Positions 17,125 through 24,499 of a stretch of DNA of 34,325 bases are shown piece after piece. Made by a program: the position numbers and the translations under genes. Every line of letters begins with the position of its first letter. Position 1 is the first letter of the stretch. Origin of the DNA: Coriobacteriaceae bacterium (GTDB taxonomy: Bacteria; Actinomycetota; Coriobacteriia; Coriobacteriales; UMGS124). The notes under the pieces are model-generated. The model saw only the letters and a list, made by a program, of their open reading frames with translations. It did no database searches and was not told the origin of the DNA. Location: positions 40,301-74,625 of the forward strand of contig JAHZGC010000018.1 in the NCBI GenBank assembly GCA_019421015.1. Direction: 5' to 3'.

Positions 17125-17544
17125 CTAGCGGTTGCCGCGGCCCCAGCCGCCGCCATTCCCATTCCCGTTGCCGTGACCCTGGCCCTGGCCCTGCCCCTGG
17201 CCTAGACCCCGGCCCTGGCCGCGCTGCACGCCGGCACCCTGCCCGTTCCAGTTGTCGCACACCCCATCGTTGTCGGCGTCGATGAAGCCCTGGCCCTGAC
17301 CCAGCCCGCAGCCGGGCGTCCGGAGACGCTGGTTGCCGGAACCCCAGTTGTCGCACACCCCGTCGCCGTCGGCGTCGACGAAGTTCCAGCCCGAGCAGGC
17401 GTCGCGAAGGGTCTGACAGGCGCCGGCGTAGGGGCGGCCGCACGCGGCCGACCCCAAGGGGCTTTGAGCGGCCAGGGCGACCGAGGCGCCTCCCAGGCTG
17501 AGGGTGGCGGCGATGGCGGTGGCGATGACGGTCGTGCGCTTCAT
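17125..17544 (-). CDS. Small secreted protein with two calcium-loop motifs and Gly/Gln-rich tail
   Basis: This 139-residue protein has a Sec signal peptide (MKRTT, hydrophobic core, cleavage near residue 26 after ALA). The mature part has six cysteines and two near-identical motifs, FVDADGDGVCDNW (55-67) and FIDADNDGVCDNW (87-99), with D-x-D-x-D-G spacing like EF-hand or dockerin-type calcium loops. From about residue 101 it is Gly/Gln/Asn/Arg rich and low complexity. ATG 17544 has GGGAGAG upstream. It is the first gene of a minus-strand unit with the sigma and anti-sigma genes, so it may be a ligand, sensor accessory or regulon product of that sigma system. Calcium binding is inferred from the motif; function is not known. 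Confidence 0.75.
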   Translation of the reverse strand: MKRTTVIATAIAATLSLGGASVALAAQSPLGSAACGRPYAGACQTLRDACSGWNFVDADGDGVCDNWGSGNQRLRTPGCGLGQGQGFIDADNDGVCDNWNGQGAGVQRGQGRGLGQGQGQGQGHGNGNGNGGGWGRGNR

Positions 17545-17671
17545 GGGTCTCTCCCTTTGTCCGTTGAATCCGGTCTTTATGAAAACTCACCCTTAACACG
17601 GTGGGAGCCCGCGTATCCTTGCACGGGTGCCGGAGTTTTTCGAAAAAATTATCCGATAGGGAGGGGAGCCC
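17545..17671. promoter_or_regulatory. Divergent promoter region, sigma module / metallopeptidase
   Basis: For the plus-strand gene, TTAACA (17593-17598) and TATCCT (17614-17619) are a possible -35/-10 pair with 15-bp spacing. A perfect 12-bp palindrome TTTTTCGAAAAA (17636-17647) sits just before the GGGAGGGGAG ribosome site and could be an operator. No clear promoter was found for the minus-strand unit; if it is driven by its own ECF factor, the motif should lie here. Confidence 0.35.
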
Positions 17672-18382
17672 ATGAGACGGTCGGCATATGCCCGCGGTCA
17701 CGGCGCAGTGCTCGAGACGCGTACCGTTCCCGTCGGCCCCTACGAGGTGCTCCTTACGCGCAAACGAATCAAGCGCGCGTACCTGAGGGTCGACGACGAC
17801 ACCGGTTCCGTGCGGGTGAGCGCGCCGCCCTCGATGACGCTCAAAGAGGTTGTCGCCTTCGTGGAAGGACAGGCCCCGTGGATCGAGCGGCGCCGGGCCC
17901 AACTGCGCTCGGCAACCCCGGCTTCACCGCGGCGGGGTCATGGGGCCAAGGAGGGTACCGTCCTGCTGTGGGGGGTGCCTACATCCCTGGCTGCGGTGGA
18001 GCCTCGAGCGGCGGCAATCGCAGACGCCGATCCCGACCGTGCGGAGAAGCTCGTGGCGGCGGCCCTGAAACGCGAGCTGCAGCCGGTGGCCGAGCCTCTG
18101 GTGCGCCGATACGAGCAGGTCATGGGAGTACGGGTGGACGAGCTGCGTTTTCGCGACATGCAGACGCGCTGGGGCACCTGCAACGTGAAGGCCCACAGGG
18201 TATGGCTGGCCGTTTCGCTCGCCCATTTTCCGCGTCCCTGCACCGAGCTCATCGTGGTGCACGAGCTCTCGCACCTCATCGAGGCCGGTCACGGCCCCCG
18301 TTTCAAGGCGTGCATGGACCGCTACCTGCCGGACTGGCGCGAGCGCGAAGAACTGCTCAAACGGGTGTCGCGGGGGAGGTGA
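17672..18382 (+). CDS. YgjP-type (DUF45) zinc metallopeptidase
   Basis: This 236-residue protein has the YgjP/WSS1-like metallopeptidase domain. The zinc site is clear: HELSHLIEAGHGPRFK, that is HExxH plus a downstream His, with the family's RWGTCN segment about 35 residues before it. The N-terminal half has the RKRIKRAYLRVDDD and WIERRR segments typical of this family. A second Ala/Arg-rich segment near residues 85-115 is an insertion of low information. Proteins of this family are predicted intracellular proteases with poorly known substrates. ATG 17672 has a strong GGGAGGGGAG site. It is divergent from the sigma module and ends at a terminator shared with the stress-protein gene. Confidence 0.85.
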   Translation: MRRSAYARGHGAVLETRTVPVGPYEVLLTRKRIKRAYLRVDDDTGSVRVSAPPSMTLKEVVAFVEGQAPWIERRRAQLRSATPASPRRGHGAKEGTVLLWGVPTSLAAVEPRAAAIADADPDRAEKLVAAALKRELQPVAEPLVRRYEQVMGVRVDELRFRDMQTRWGTCNVKAHRVWLAVSLAHFPRPCTELIVVHELSHLIEAGHGPRFKACMDRYLPDWREREELLKRVSRGR

Positions 18383-18398
18383 TCGGCCGCCCAAAACG

Positions 18399-18436
18399 AG
18401 CGGGCCGCCCGGTCTTTTCTGACAGGGCGGCCCGCT
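18399..18436. terminator. Bidirectional terminator
   Basis: A perfect 12-bp inverted repeat (AGCGGGCCGCCC at 18399-18410, GGGCGGCCCGCT at 18425-18436) encloses a 14-nt loop between two convergent genes (metallopeptidase and universal stress protein). There is no long T run. Confidence 0.7.
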
Positions 18437-18461
18437 GGGGATGCGTCTCTGTGTTGTGGCC

Positions 18462-18905
18462 CTACTTCACGATGAGCACGTCGCAGTCGCAGCTGCGCAC
18501 CAGGAACGTCGAGATGGATCCGAGGATGGCGTATTTGATGTTGCTGAGGCCTCGGGCGCCGCAGATCACGAGGTCGGGTTCCAGGGGCTTGATGAACTCG
18601 TCCATGAGCGTCTCGCGCACACGGCCGGCCTTGGCCTCGACGGTGATGCTGGAAACGCCCGGCATGGCGCGCGCCTTCTCCACATCGGCCTCGATGGACT
18701 CTTTCCAAGCCTTCTCAAGGCTCGGGATGAGGGTGGCGGGGTAGGTTCCGGCGGCTTGCATGGGGGTGGAGTCTATGACGTGGCCCACATAGAGGTCGGC
18801 ACCGCTGCTCGCGGCAATCTCGCACGCGCGTTCAAGGACGCGCGACTGCATCTCGCTGCCGTCGAGCGACACGAAGATCTTTCGATAGGTTCCTGGTGCA
18901 GACAT
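18462..18905 (-). CDS. Universal stress protein, UspA family
   Basis: This 147-residue cytoplasmic protein begins with YRKIFVSLDGSE, the usual first strand and Asp of UspA domains. It ends with the ATP-binding pattern G-x2-G-x9-G-S (residues 116-130, GARGLSNIKYAILGS) followed by a SCDCDVLIVK strand in which the family often has CPVLVV. The intact motif suggests an ATP-binding member, of the type linked to starvation and stress survival. ATG 18905 has GGGGGAAG upstream. It is a single-gene unit; its promoter is in the gap shared with uppP. Confidence 0.92.
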   Translation of the reverse strand: MSAPGTYRKIFVSLDGSEMQSRVLERACEIAASSGADLYVGHVIDSTPMQAAGTYPATLIPSLEKAWKESIEADVEKARAMPGVSSITVEAKAGRVRETLMDEFIKPLEPDLVICGARGLSNIKYAILGSISTFLVRSCDCDVLIVK

Positions 18906-19205
18906 GCTTCCCCCGTTCGTCGTGGGACCGGGCGAGACGTGGCGCGTGGGTCGCGTCCGGCCTTGCTGTCAGATGGCCAACGCCATTTTACCGCAACTTA
19001 TTCCCGTGGGGCCAAAGCTTATATCCCGTTGCGTGTCCCGCAACGCAACACGGCAAAACATTGTAAAAGACCCCTGGGCATTTGACGGTTTTACCCCTGT
19101 GGGCTGCCAGGCCCCCAGTCGTGCCTTCATAATGCTAGCACCTGCGGTCGGCCTTGCGCCCGGCCGCCGTCTCGACGCTCGTTTCTTCAGGGAGGACCTC
19201 CGTCC
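18906..19205. promoter_or_regulatory. Divergent regulatory region uspA-like / uppP
   Basis: This 300-base gap has no gene. CGCAAC or its complement occurs four times between about 18990 and 19050, including an inverted repeat GTTGCG-N5-CGCAAC at 19028-19044, which could be a regulator site. For uppP, CTGCCA (19104-19109) and CATAAT (19128-19133) with 18-bp spacing are a plausible promoter. The ribosome site of uppP is within GGAGGACCTCC, a short inverted repeat that might partly hide it. Confidence 0.4.
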
Positions 19206-20177
19206 ATGGATTTCTTTATCGAGCTGCTGAAAACGGCCTTCATCGGGCTGGTAGAAGGCGTGACCGAGTGGTTGCCCGTCTCCTCGACCGGCCATATGAT
19301 CTTGGTCGACGAGTTCATCAAGCTCAACGTCTCCGAGGCGTTTTGGAACATGTTCCTCGTGGTGGTGCAGCTCGGCGCCATCCTCGCCGTCTGCGTGCTC
19401 TACTTCAACAAGCTCAACCCCTGGGCCCGCAACAAGGACCGCGCCGAGCGCGCGCAGACCTGGAACACCTGGGGAAAGATCCTCGTGGGCGTGATTCCCG
19501 CCGCCGTGGTCGGACTGCCCCTCAACGACTTCATGGAGGAGCACCTCAGCAACGCCTGGGTCGTCGCGGTGGCGCTCATCGTGTACGGCATCGTGTTCAT
19601 CGTTATCGAGAACTGGAGAAAGCACAGGCTCGCCTTGGCGGTCGAAGGCCAGGTCGCGGCCCACTCCTCGATGGCGGCTCAGCCGGTCGGCAGCCATTTT
19701 GCCGTGCGGCCGGCGTCCGAGGGACCCTCCCTTGCGCAGGAGGTCGACGCCCTCGAGCGTACCGACCCGGGTATCCAGACCATGGAGGAGCTCAGCTACA
19801 AGAAGGCCTTCGGTATCGGGTGCTTCCAGGTGCTCTCGCTGGTGCCGGGCACCTCGCGCAGCGGTTCCACCATCATCGGCGGCCTGTTGCTGGGAACCTC
19901 GCGGACCCTGGCCGCCGAGTACTCCTTCTACATGGCGATTCCCGTCATGTTCGGCGCGAGCGCCCTGCGCCTCGTGAAGTACTTCCTCGGCGGCAACGGC
20001 TTCACCGGCACCGAGGTCGCCATCCTCGCCACGGGTATGGTCGTGGCCTTCGTGACCTCGATTCTCTCCATCAAGTTCCTGCTCAAATTCATCAAGACCA
20101 ACGATTTCAAGCCGTTCGGCTACTACCGCATCGTGCTGGGCATCGTGGTCATCGCCTACTTCCTGTTTGCCCGCTAG
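19206..20177 (+). CDS. uppP: Undecaprenyl-diphosphatase UppP/BacA
   Basis: This 323-residue membrane enzyme removes a phosphate from undecaprenyl diphosphate so the carrier lipid can be reused in wall synthesis; higher levels give bacitracin resistance. Both active-site blocks are present: EGVTEWLPVSSTGH (17-30) and PGTSRSGSTI (214-223). The protein is about 50 residues longer than common BacA proteins because of a hydrophilic insert at about 141-192, between two helices, ending in TMEELSYKKA. ATG 19206 has GGAGG about ten bases upstream. The TAG stop shares three of its bases with the stop of the convergent LysR gene (CTAG), with no room for a terminator. Confidence 0.95.
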   Translation: MDFFIELLKTAFIGLVEGVTEWLPVSSTGHMILVDEFIKLNVSEAFWNMFLVVVQLGAILAVCVLYFNKLNPWARNKDRAERAQTWNTWGKILVGVIPAAVVGLPLNDFMEEHLSNAWVVAVALIVYGIVFIVIENWRKHRLALAVEGQVAAHSSMAAQPVGSHFAVRPASEGPSLAQEVDALERTDPGIQTMEELSYKKAFGIGCFQVLSLVPGTSRSGSTIIGGLLLGTSRTLAAEYSFYMAIPVMFGASALRLVKYFLGGNGFTGTEVAILATGMVVAFVTSILSIKFLLKFIKTNDFKPFGYYRIVLGIVVIAYFLFAR

Positions 20178-21043
20178 CCTATGAACTGCTCGGCGGCGGA
20201 GCGCACGTCGTCCATGAGCATCGTGGCGAGTGCTGTGGCGGGGCCGCGCGTCAGCATGTATATGGTGCGGTTGGGCGGCGCGTCGCTGATGCGCACGATG
20301 CGCAGGCCGCGGTGGGTCGCCGAGCCCCGCGCGGCTGTGAGCGGCGCTATGGACCAGAAGCCGGGCATCGTGAGGATCTGCTCCACCAAGACGAAGTTGT
20401 CGGCCACGGCGGCCTGGCCGGTGGCCCCGAACCAGTAGTGGTGCCACAGCTGGTACTCGTGGCTTGCCTCGAGGTTGATCGAGAGTGCCCCGTCGAGTTC
20501 GGAGGGTGCGATCCCATCGTGGTAGGGCGCGTCCTGGGCGCAGACGAGGACGAAGGGGTCCTCGAAGACCGGTACGGCGCTCACGAGTTCGGAGTGGCGC
20601 GTGTTTGCCACGAAGGCGGCGTCCACCGAGCCCGACTCCACGGCGTCGTAGGCCTCCGGGGAGTGAAGCGTGCTCATGGTGAGCTGCTGGGGGAGGCCGC
20701 GGGCGAAGAAGTGGGCAAAGGCGCGGGGCATCACGTAGGCGCAGAGGGTTTGGATGGCCCCGGCCTCGAAGGCTCGCACGCCGCCGCGCCGCACCACCTC
20801 GCCTGTTTCTGCCCAGAGCCGCTGCCATTTTTGCGCAAGCGGTACCATGGCGCGCCCCGTGGCGGTGAGGGACACGGTGCGCTGCCCCTTGTTGCGTTCC
20901 ACGAGCCGGCTGCCGAGCTCCGACTCAAGGGAGTCGAGCCGCCTTGAGAGCGTGGGTTGTGTCACATAGAGGGATTTTGCGGCGGCGGAGAGCGAGCCTG
21001 TCTGCACCACGGCGAGGAACGCCTCGATTTCTTGAAGTGTCAT
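20174..21043 (-). CDS. LysR-family transcriptional regulator
   Basis: This 289-residue protein has an N-terminal winged helix-turn-helix (residues 1-60: MTLQEIEAFLAVVQTGSL, AAAKSLYVTQPTLSRR) and a LysR-type ligand-binding domain. The frame is open back to 21172, but ATG 21043 is chosen because AAGGGA lies just upstream and the start matches the canonical LysR N-terminus. It is divergently transcribed from an MFS transporter 160 bases away, the usual arrangement for a LysR regulator and its target, so it probably controls that gene in response to a substrate or product. Confidence 0.9.
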   Translation of the reverse strand: MTLQEIEAFLAVVQTGSLSAAAKSLYVTQPTLSRRLDSLESELGSRLVERNKGQRTVSLTATGRAMVPLAQKWQRLWAETGEVVRRGGVRAFEAGAIQTLCAYVMPRAFAHFFARGLPQQLTMSTLHSPEAYDAVESGSVDAAFVANTRHSELVSAVPVFEDPFVLVCAQDAPYHDGIAPSELDGALSINLEASHEYQLWHHYWFGATGQAAVADNFVLVEQILTMPGFWSIAPLTAARGSATHRGLRIVRISDAPPNRTIYMLTRGPATALATMLMDDVRSAAEQFIG

Positions 21044-21203
21044 GGAGATCCCTTCTTGGGCGTTGGGGTTACCGACACACTTTTGCTTATAACCATAAAT
21101 ATAGAATATATGCATATATACCCCTATACTTATGAGTATTTCTTTACCTTTGGACGGTGCTAGATTGGCCATGCAACAACGCGTCTGCTAAGGAGCGCCG
21201 ATC
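21044..21203. promoter_or_regulatory. LysR/MFS divergent control region with palindromes
   Basis: This is an AT-rich island in GC-rich DNA. It contains a perfect 14-bp palindrome ATATATGCATATAT (21106-21119) and an inverted repeat ATACT-N4-AGTAT (21126-21139), which has the layout of a LysR T-N11-A box. TGC-TAGATT near 21159-21167 resembles an extended -10 for the MFS gene, and AAGGAG before 21204 is its ribosome site. Confidence 0.5.
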
Positions 21204-22508
21204 ATGTTCCGTCCCCATTACGCGTGGGCCGTGCTTGCGGCCGCCACGCTGCTCATATTCTGCCAGGGCCTCGTGACAAACGGGTTTGCCGTCTACCTCC
21301 CGTATCTCAGAGAAGGATACGAGATCACCAACACGCAGTCCTCCCTGCTGTCCACCATGCGCTGCGCCACGGCGCTTGCCGCCATGCTCCTGGTGAACGC
21401 CTACTACCGGCGCTTCTCCCTGCGCCTCGGCGCGGCCCTTGCCCTGGTGATGATGGCTGCCGGCTTTGCCGTCTGTGGGCTCGTGCCCACCTATCTCGGG
21501 TCCTGCGTGGGAAGCGCCGCTATGGGTTTGGCCTGCGGCTTTGGTGCCATGGTGCCCGCCTCGATGCTCGTGCATCGCTGGTTTGCCGAGGAGCGGGCCC
21601 TGGCTTTGGGGATTTGCACCGCCGGCAGCGGGCTCTCTTCGGTCTTCGCCGCGCCTCTGGTGACGTTGGGGGCCTCGACTGTGGGCGTCCACCTCACCTT
21701 TGTGCTCGAGGCGGCGGCGGTGCTTGCGCTCGGTGCGGTCGTCTACGCCGTCGTGCGCGACAACCCCGCACCGGGCGGCGCCTACACGGTGCGCCACGAC
21801 GGAGGGGCCGCGGCGGAGAATCCCTCGCTGGCGGTGAAACCCGCGGTCAAGAGGGGAAGCCCGGCCCTTGGCACGAAGGGCGTTGCCACCATGTTCGCCG
21901 TGGTGTTTGCCGTCGGCGCCGTGGCGAGCCCGGCCCCGGCCCACTACGGGCTGCTCTTCGAAGACGCCGGCATCGGTTCGGCCGCCATCGCCGGTGCGAT
22001 CATGGCGAGCGGTCTCTCCCTGGTGGTGGGAAAGCTCGCCTACGGTGCCCTGACCGAGAAGATGGGCGCCTACCGCACCAACCGCATATTCTTCGGCCTG
22101 CTCGTAGCCGGTCTTCTGAGCTCGCTGCTTCTTGCAAAGGGCGGGGTCGCCGTGGCATTCCTCCTTGTGGTGCTCTGCGGTTTTGGGCTGCCGCCGGCCA
22201 CCGCCGGCACCGCCGTCTGGGCCTCAGACCTCAACGAGGAGCACTACGACCGTACGGTTCAGACCTTCCAGGTGGCCTATGTGCTCGGCAACCTCGTGGG
22301 CATGCCCGTTCCCGGCATAGTTGCCGACCTCGCCGGCAGCTACGTCCCCGTGTTCGCGGCCTATGCGCTGCTGATGGTCGGCGCCTTTGCGGTGCTCCAG
22401 CTTCGTTATCGGGCGAGCGGGCTGGCCCCGGCCTTCTCGAGGCGTGCCCTCAAGACGCGCAGGTTTGTGGCGCGGGCCTTCCATGCGGCTTTCGGCTTGA
22501 TGAAGTAG
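21204..22508 (+). CDS. MFS transporter
   Basis: This 434-residue protein has about 12 hydrophobic helices in two halves separated by a hydrophilic loop near residues 190-225, as in major facilitator permeases. It begins at RPHYAWAVLAAATLL, and the second half has ASGLSLVVGKLAYGALTEKMG, a variant of the loop motif after helix 8. The overall look is close to the monocarboxylate/oxalate-formate type (anion antiporters), but no substrate can be assigned. ATG 21204 has AAGGAG upstream. It is probably regulated by the divergent LysR protein. Confidence 0.88.
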   Translation: MFRPHYAWAVLAAATLLIFCQGLVTNGFAVYLPYLREGYEITNTQSSLLSTMRCATALAAMLLVNAYYRRFSLRLGAALALVMMAAGFAVCGLVPTYLGSCVGSAAMGLACGFGAMVPASMLVHRWFAEERALALGICTAGSGLSSVFAAPLVTLGASTVGVHLTFVLEAAAVLALGAVVYAVVRDNPAPGGAYTVRHDGGAAAENPSLAVKPAVKRGSPALGTKGVATMFAVVFAVGAVASPAPAHYGLLFEDAGIGSAAIAGAIMASGLSLVVGKLAYGALTEKMGAYRTNRIFFGLLVAGLLSSLLLAKGGVAVAFLLVVLCGFGLPPATAGTAVWASDLNEEHYDRTVQTFQVAYVLGNLVGMPVPGIVADLAGSYVPVFAAYALLMVGAFAVLQLRYRASGLAPAFSRRALKTRRFVARAFHAAFGLMK

Positions 22509-22519
22509 GGGAGCGGCGG

Positions 22520-22561
22520 CTGTCGACCGGCTCCAGCACCAGATCGGACGTTGGCCGACAG
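22520..22561 (+). terminator. Weak hairpin after the MFS gene
   Basis: CTGTCGACC (22520-22528) can pair with GGCCGACAG (22553-22561) with one mismatch and a 24-nt loop. There is no clear T run. The rest of the gap to 22676 shows TATCAT near 22610, a possible -10 for the permease operon. Confidence 0.3.
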
Positions 22562-22675
22562 GCTATGTTACCGATTTGAAAAAATTGTTCCGCCCTGCAT
22601 GCCCGTAGGCCTATCATGGTTGCCTGCGCCCTTGGGGGAGGGCCGCATTCGACGACACACGTGAAGGCAGGGTGC

Positions 22676-23641
22676 ATGAAACGCTACGTGCTACGCCGGA
22701 TCCTCTCCGGCGTCCTTACGGTGGCGGTGGTGTTCGCCATCAACTTCATCATCATCCATCTCGCTCCCGGCGACCCGGTCACCACCTTGATGGGCCCCAA
22801 CACCGACGACCCCGCCATGAGGGCGGCCTTGGAGGAGAAGTACGGCCTTAACGAGCCGCTCATCGTGCAGTTCTTTGCCTACCTCGGCACCGCGCTCTCG
22901 GGCGACCTGGGCACCTCTTACATCTACAACCGCCCCGTGACCGACATGATTGCCGAGCGCGTGGGGGCCACTGTCTTGCTCGGCCTCATCGCCTACGGCA
23001 TCGCCGCCGTGGTGGGGACCGTTGCCGGCATCGTGGCGGCCAAACGGGAGGGGAAGGCCTTCGACGTGGCGTTTTCGGGAGGCGTCTACGTGGCGAGCTC
23101 GATGCCGTCGTTTTGGCTCGGACTCATGCTCATCATCCTCTTCTCCTCGACGCTGGGGATCTTCCCGAGCTACGGTATGGTGAGCGCGCGCACCAACTAC
23201 GAGGGCGCCCAATACATTGCCGACGTGGCTATGCACATGGTGCTTCCTGTGGTGACCCTCATCATTGTGCTCATACCCGAGTACTTTAGGATCGGCAAGT
23301 CGTCGATGCTCCAGGCCCTGAACGAGGAGTATGTGACGACCCTGCGGGCCACGGGCATGTCTCAGCGCCGCATCTACGGCAAGTACGTCTTTCGCAATGC
23401 AATCCTGCCCACGGTGACCCTGCTCGGCATCCAGGTGGCGTACCTCATCACAGGCGTCACACTCATCGAGATCGTGTTCTCCTGGCCCGGTATGGGCCGG
23501 CTCATCATGACGGCCATCACCCAGCGCGACTATCCGACGCTCATGGGCGTATACCTTGTTATGAGCATCTGCGTGGCCGTGGTTATGCTCGTGATCGACC
23601 TTCTGTACGCGGCGCTCGACCCGCGCATCCGCTACGAGTAG
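22676..23641 (+). CDS. Peptide ABC transporter permease, DppB/OppB type
   Basis: This 321-residue membrane protein is the first permease of a peptide/nickel-type ABC importer. It starts KRYVLRRILSGVLTV, has a LAPGDP segment after the first helix as in DppB, and carries the cytoplasmic EAA-like loop RATGMSQRRIYGKYVFRNAILP that contacts the ATPases. About six helices are seen. ATG 22676 is chosen over the upstream in-frame ATG 22616 because GGCAGGG lies before it and the N-terminus matches the family. It begins the dpp/opp-like operon. Confidence 0.93.
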   Translation: MKRYVLRRILSGVLTVAVVFAINFIIIHLAPGDPVTTLMGPNTDDPAMRAALEEKYGLNEPLIVQFFAYLGTALSGDLGTSYIYNRPVTDMIAERVGATVLLGLIAYGIAAVVGTVAGIVAAKREGKAFDVAFSGGVYVASSMPSFWLGLMLIILFSSTLGIFPSYGMVSARTNYEGAQYIADVAMHMVLPVVTLIIVLIPEYFRIGKSSMLQALNEEYVTTLRATGMSQRRIYGKYVFRNAILPTVTLLGIQVAYLITGVTLIEIVFSWPGMGRLIMTAITQRDYPTLMGVYLVMSICVAVVMLVIDLLYAALDPRIRYE

Positions 23642-23659
23642 GGCCAGGTGACGTCGCCC

Positions 23660-24493
23660 ATGAAGAAGTTCTTCAAAACGATCCTCTCCGACAGATAGCT
23701 GACCGTTGGCTGCGTCCTGCTCCTCCTGCTGCTGTTTGTGGCGTTCGCAGGGCCCGTCCTGGCCCCCTACGACCCCTACTACTATGGCAGCGACATCCTC
23801 TCGATCCCTGGCACGGTGGCCCATGCCCTCGGTACGAACCACCTGGGCCAGGACATATGGTCGATGATCATCTACGGCGTGCGCACCTCGCTCATGGTGG
23901 CCCTGGGCTCGGCGCTCCTCTCGGCCCTCATCGGCGTCATCGTGGGCGGTGTGGCCGGCTATTTCGGCGGCAAGGTCGACGCCGTGCTCTCCGAGGTCAT
24001 CAACGTGTTCATGATGATCCCCTCGTTTTTCCTTGTGCTGCTCATCGTCGCGCTCTTCGGTAGCAGCATCGTCAACGTCATGCTCTGCATCGGCCTTACC
24101 ACCTGGCCGAGCAACGCCCGTCTCATGCGCGCCCAGGCGCTTTCGCTGCGCGAGCGCACCTTCGTGAAGGCAGCCACGGCCATGGGCGAGAGCAAGGTGC
24201 AGGTCCTGCTCAAGTACATCATCCCCAACGGCATCTTCCCCGTCATCGCCAACACCACCCTCGGCATGTCGGGCGCCATCCTGACCGAGGCCGGCCTTTC
24301 CTTCCTCGGTTTGGGCGACCCCAACATCATCAGCTGGGGCCAGATGATCTATGCGGGCAAGGCCTACCTTACCACGGCCTGGTGGATTTCGGCTTTCGCG
24401 GGCATTGCCATCGTCATCACCGTTCTGACGTTCTACCTGCTGGGCGACGGACTCAACCACGTGCTCGACCCCAAGCGCAAGAGAAGGGAGTAG
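23660..24493 (+). pseudogene. Peptide ABC transporter permease, DppC/OppC type, with in-frame amber codon
   Basis: The natural start is ATG 23660, preceded by AGGTGA; it reads MKKFFKTILSDR, then TAG (23696-23698), then LTVGCVLLLLLLFVAF and the rest of a complete DppC-type permease (277 codons in all before the stop). The part after TAG is intact: LAPYDPYYYG, the GTNHLGQDIW motif, about five helices and the EAA loop ATAMGESKVQVLLKYIIPNG. The next plausible start is GTG 23738, without a ribosome site and past most of helix 1. A single C-to-T change from CAG would explain the codon. Other genes here use TAG as a normal stop, so general recoding is unlikely. Either the gene is inactivated, a truncated form starts downstream, or the base is an error or a minority variant. 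Loss would disable the transporter, although all other genes of the operon look intact. Confidence 0.85.
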
Positions 24494-24499
24494 GCGGTC

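Noticed and set aside
18906..19205. Possible tRNA or small RNA gene in the largest gap
   Set aside because: No cloverleaf-like pairing or CCA end could be read; only promoter-like and repeat motifs were found.
23660..24493. Genome-wide recoding of TAG (for example pyrrolysine) to explain the permease amber codon
   Set aside because: TAG is the normal stop of many intact genes in this window, including polA, uppP, the MFS gene and the DppB-type gene, so reassignment is not supported.
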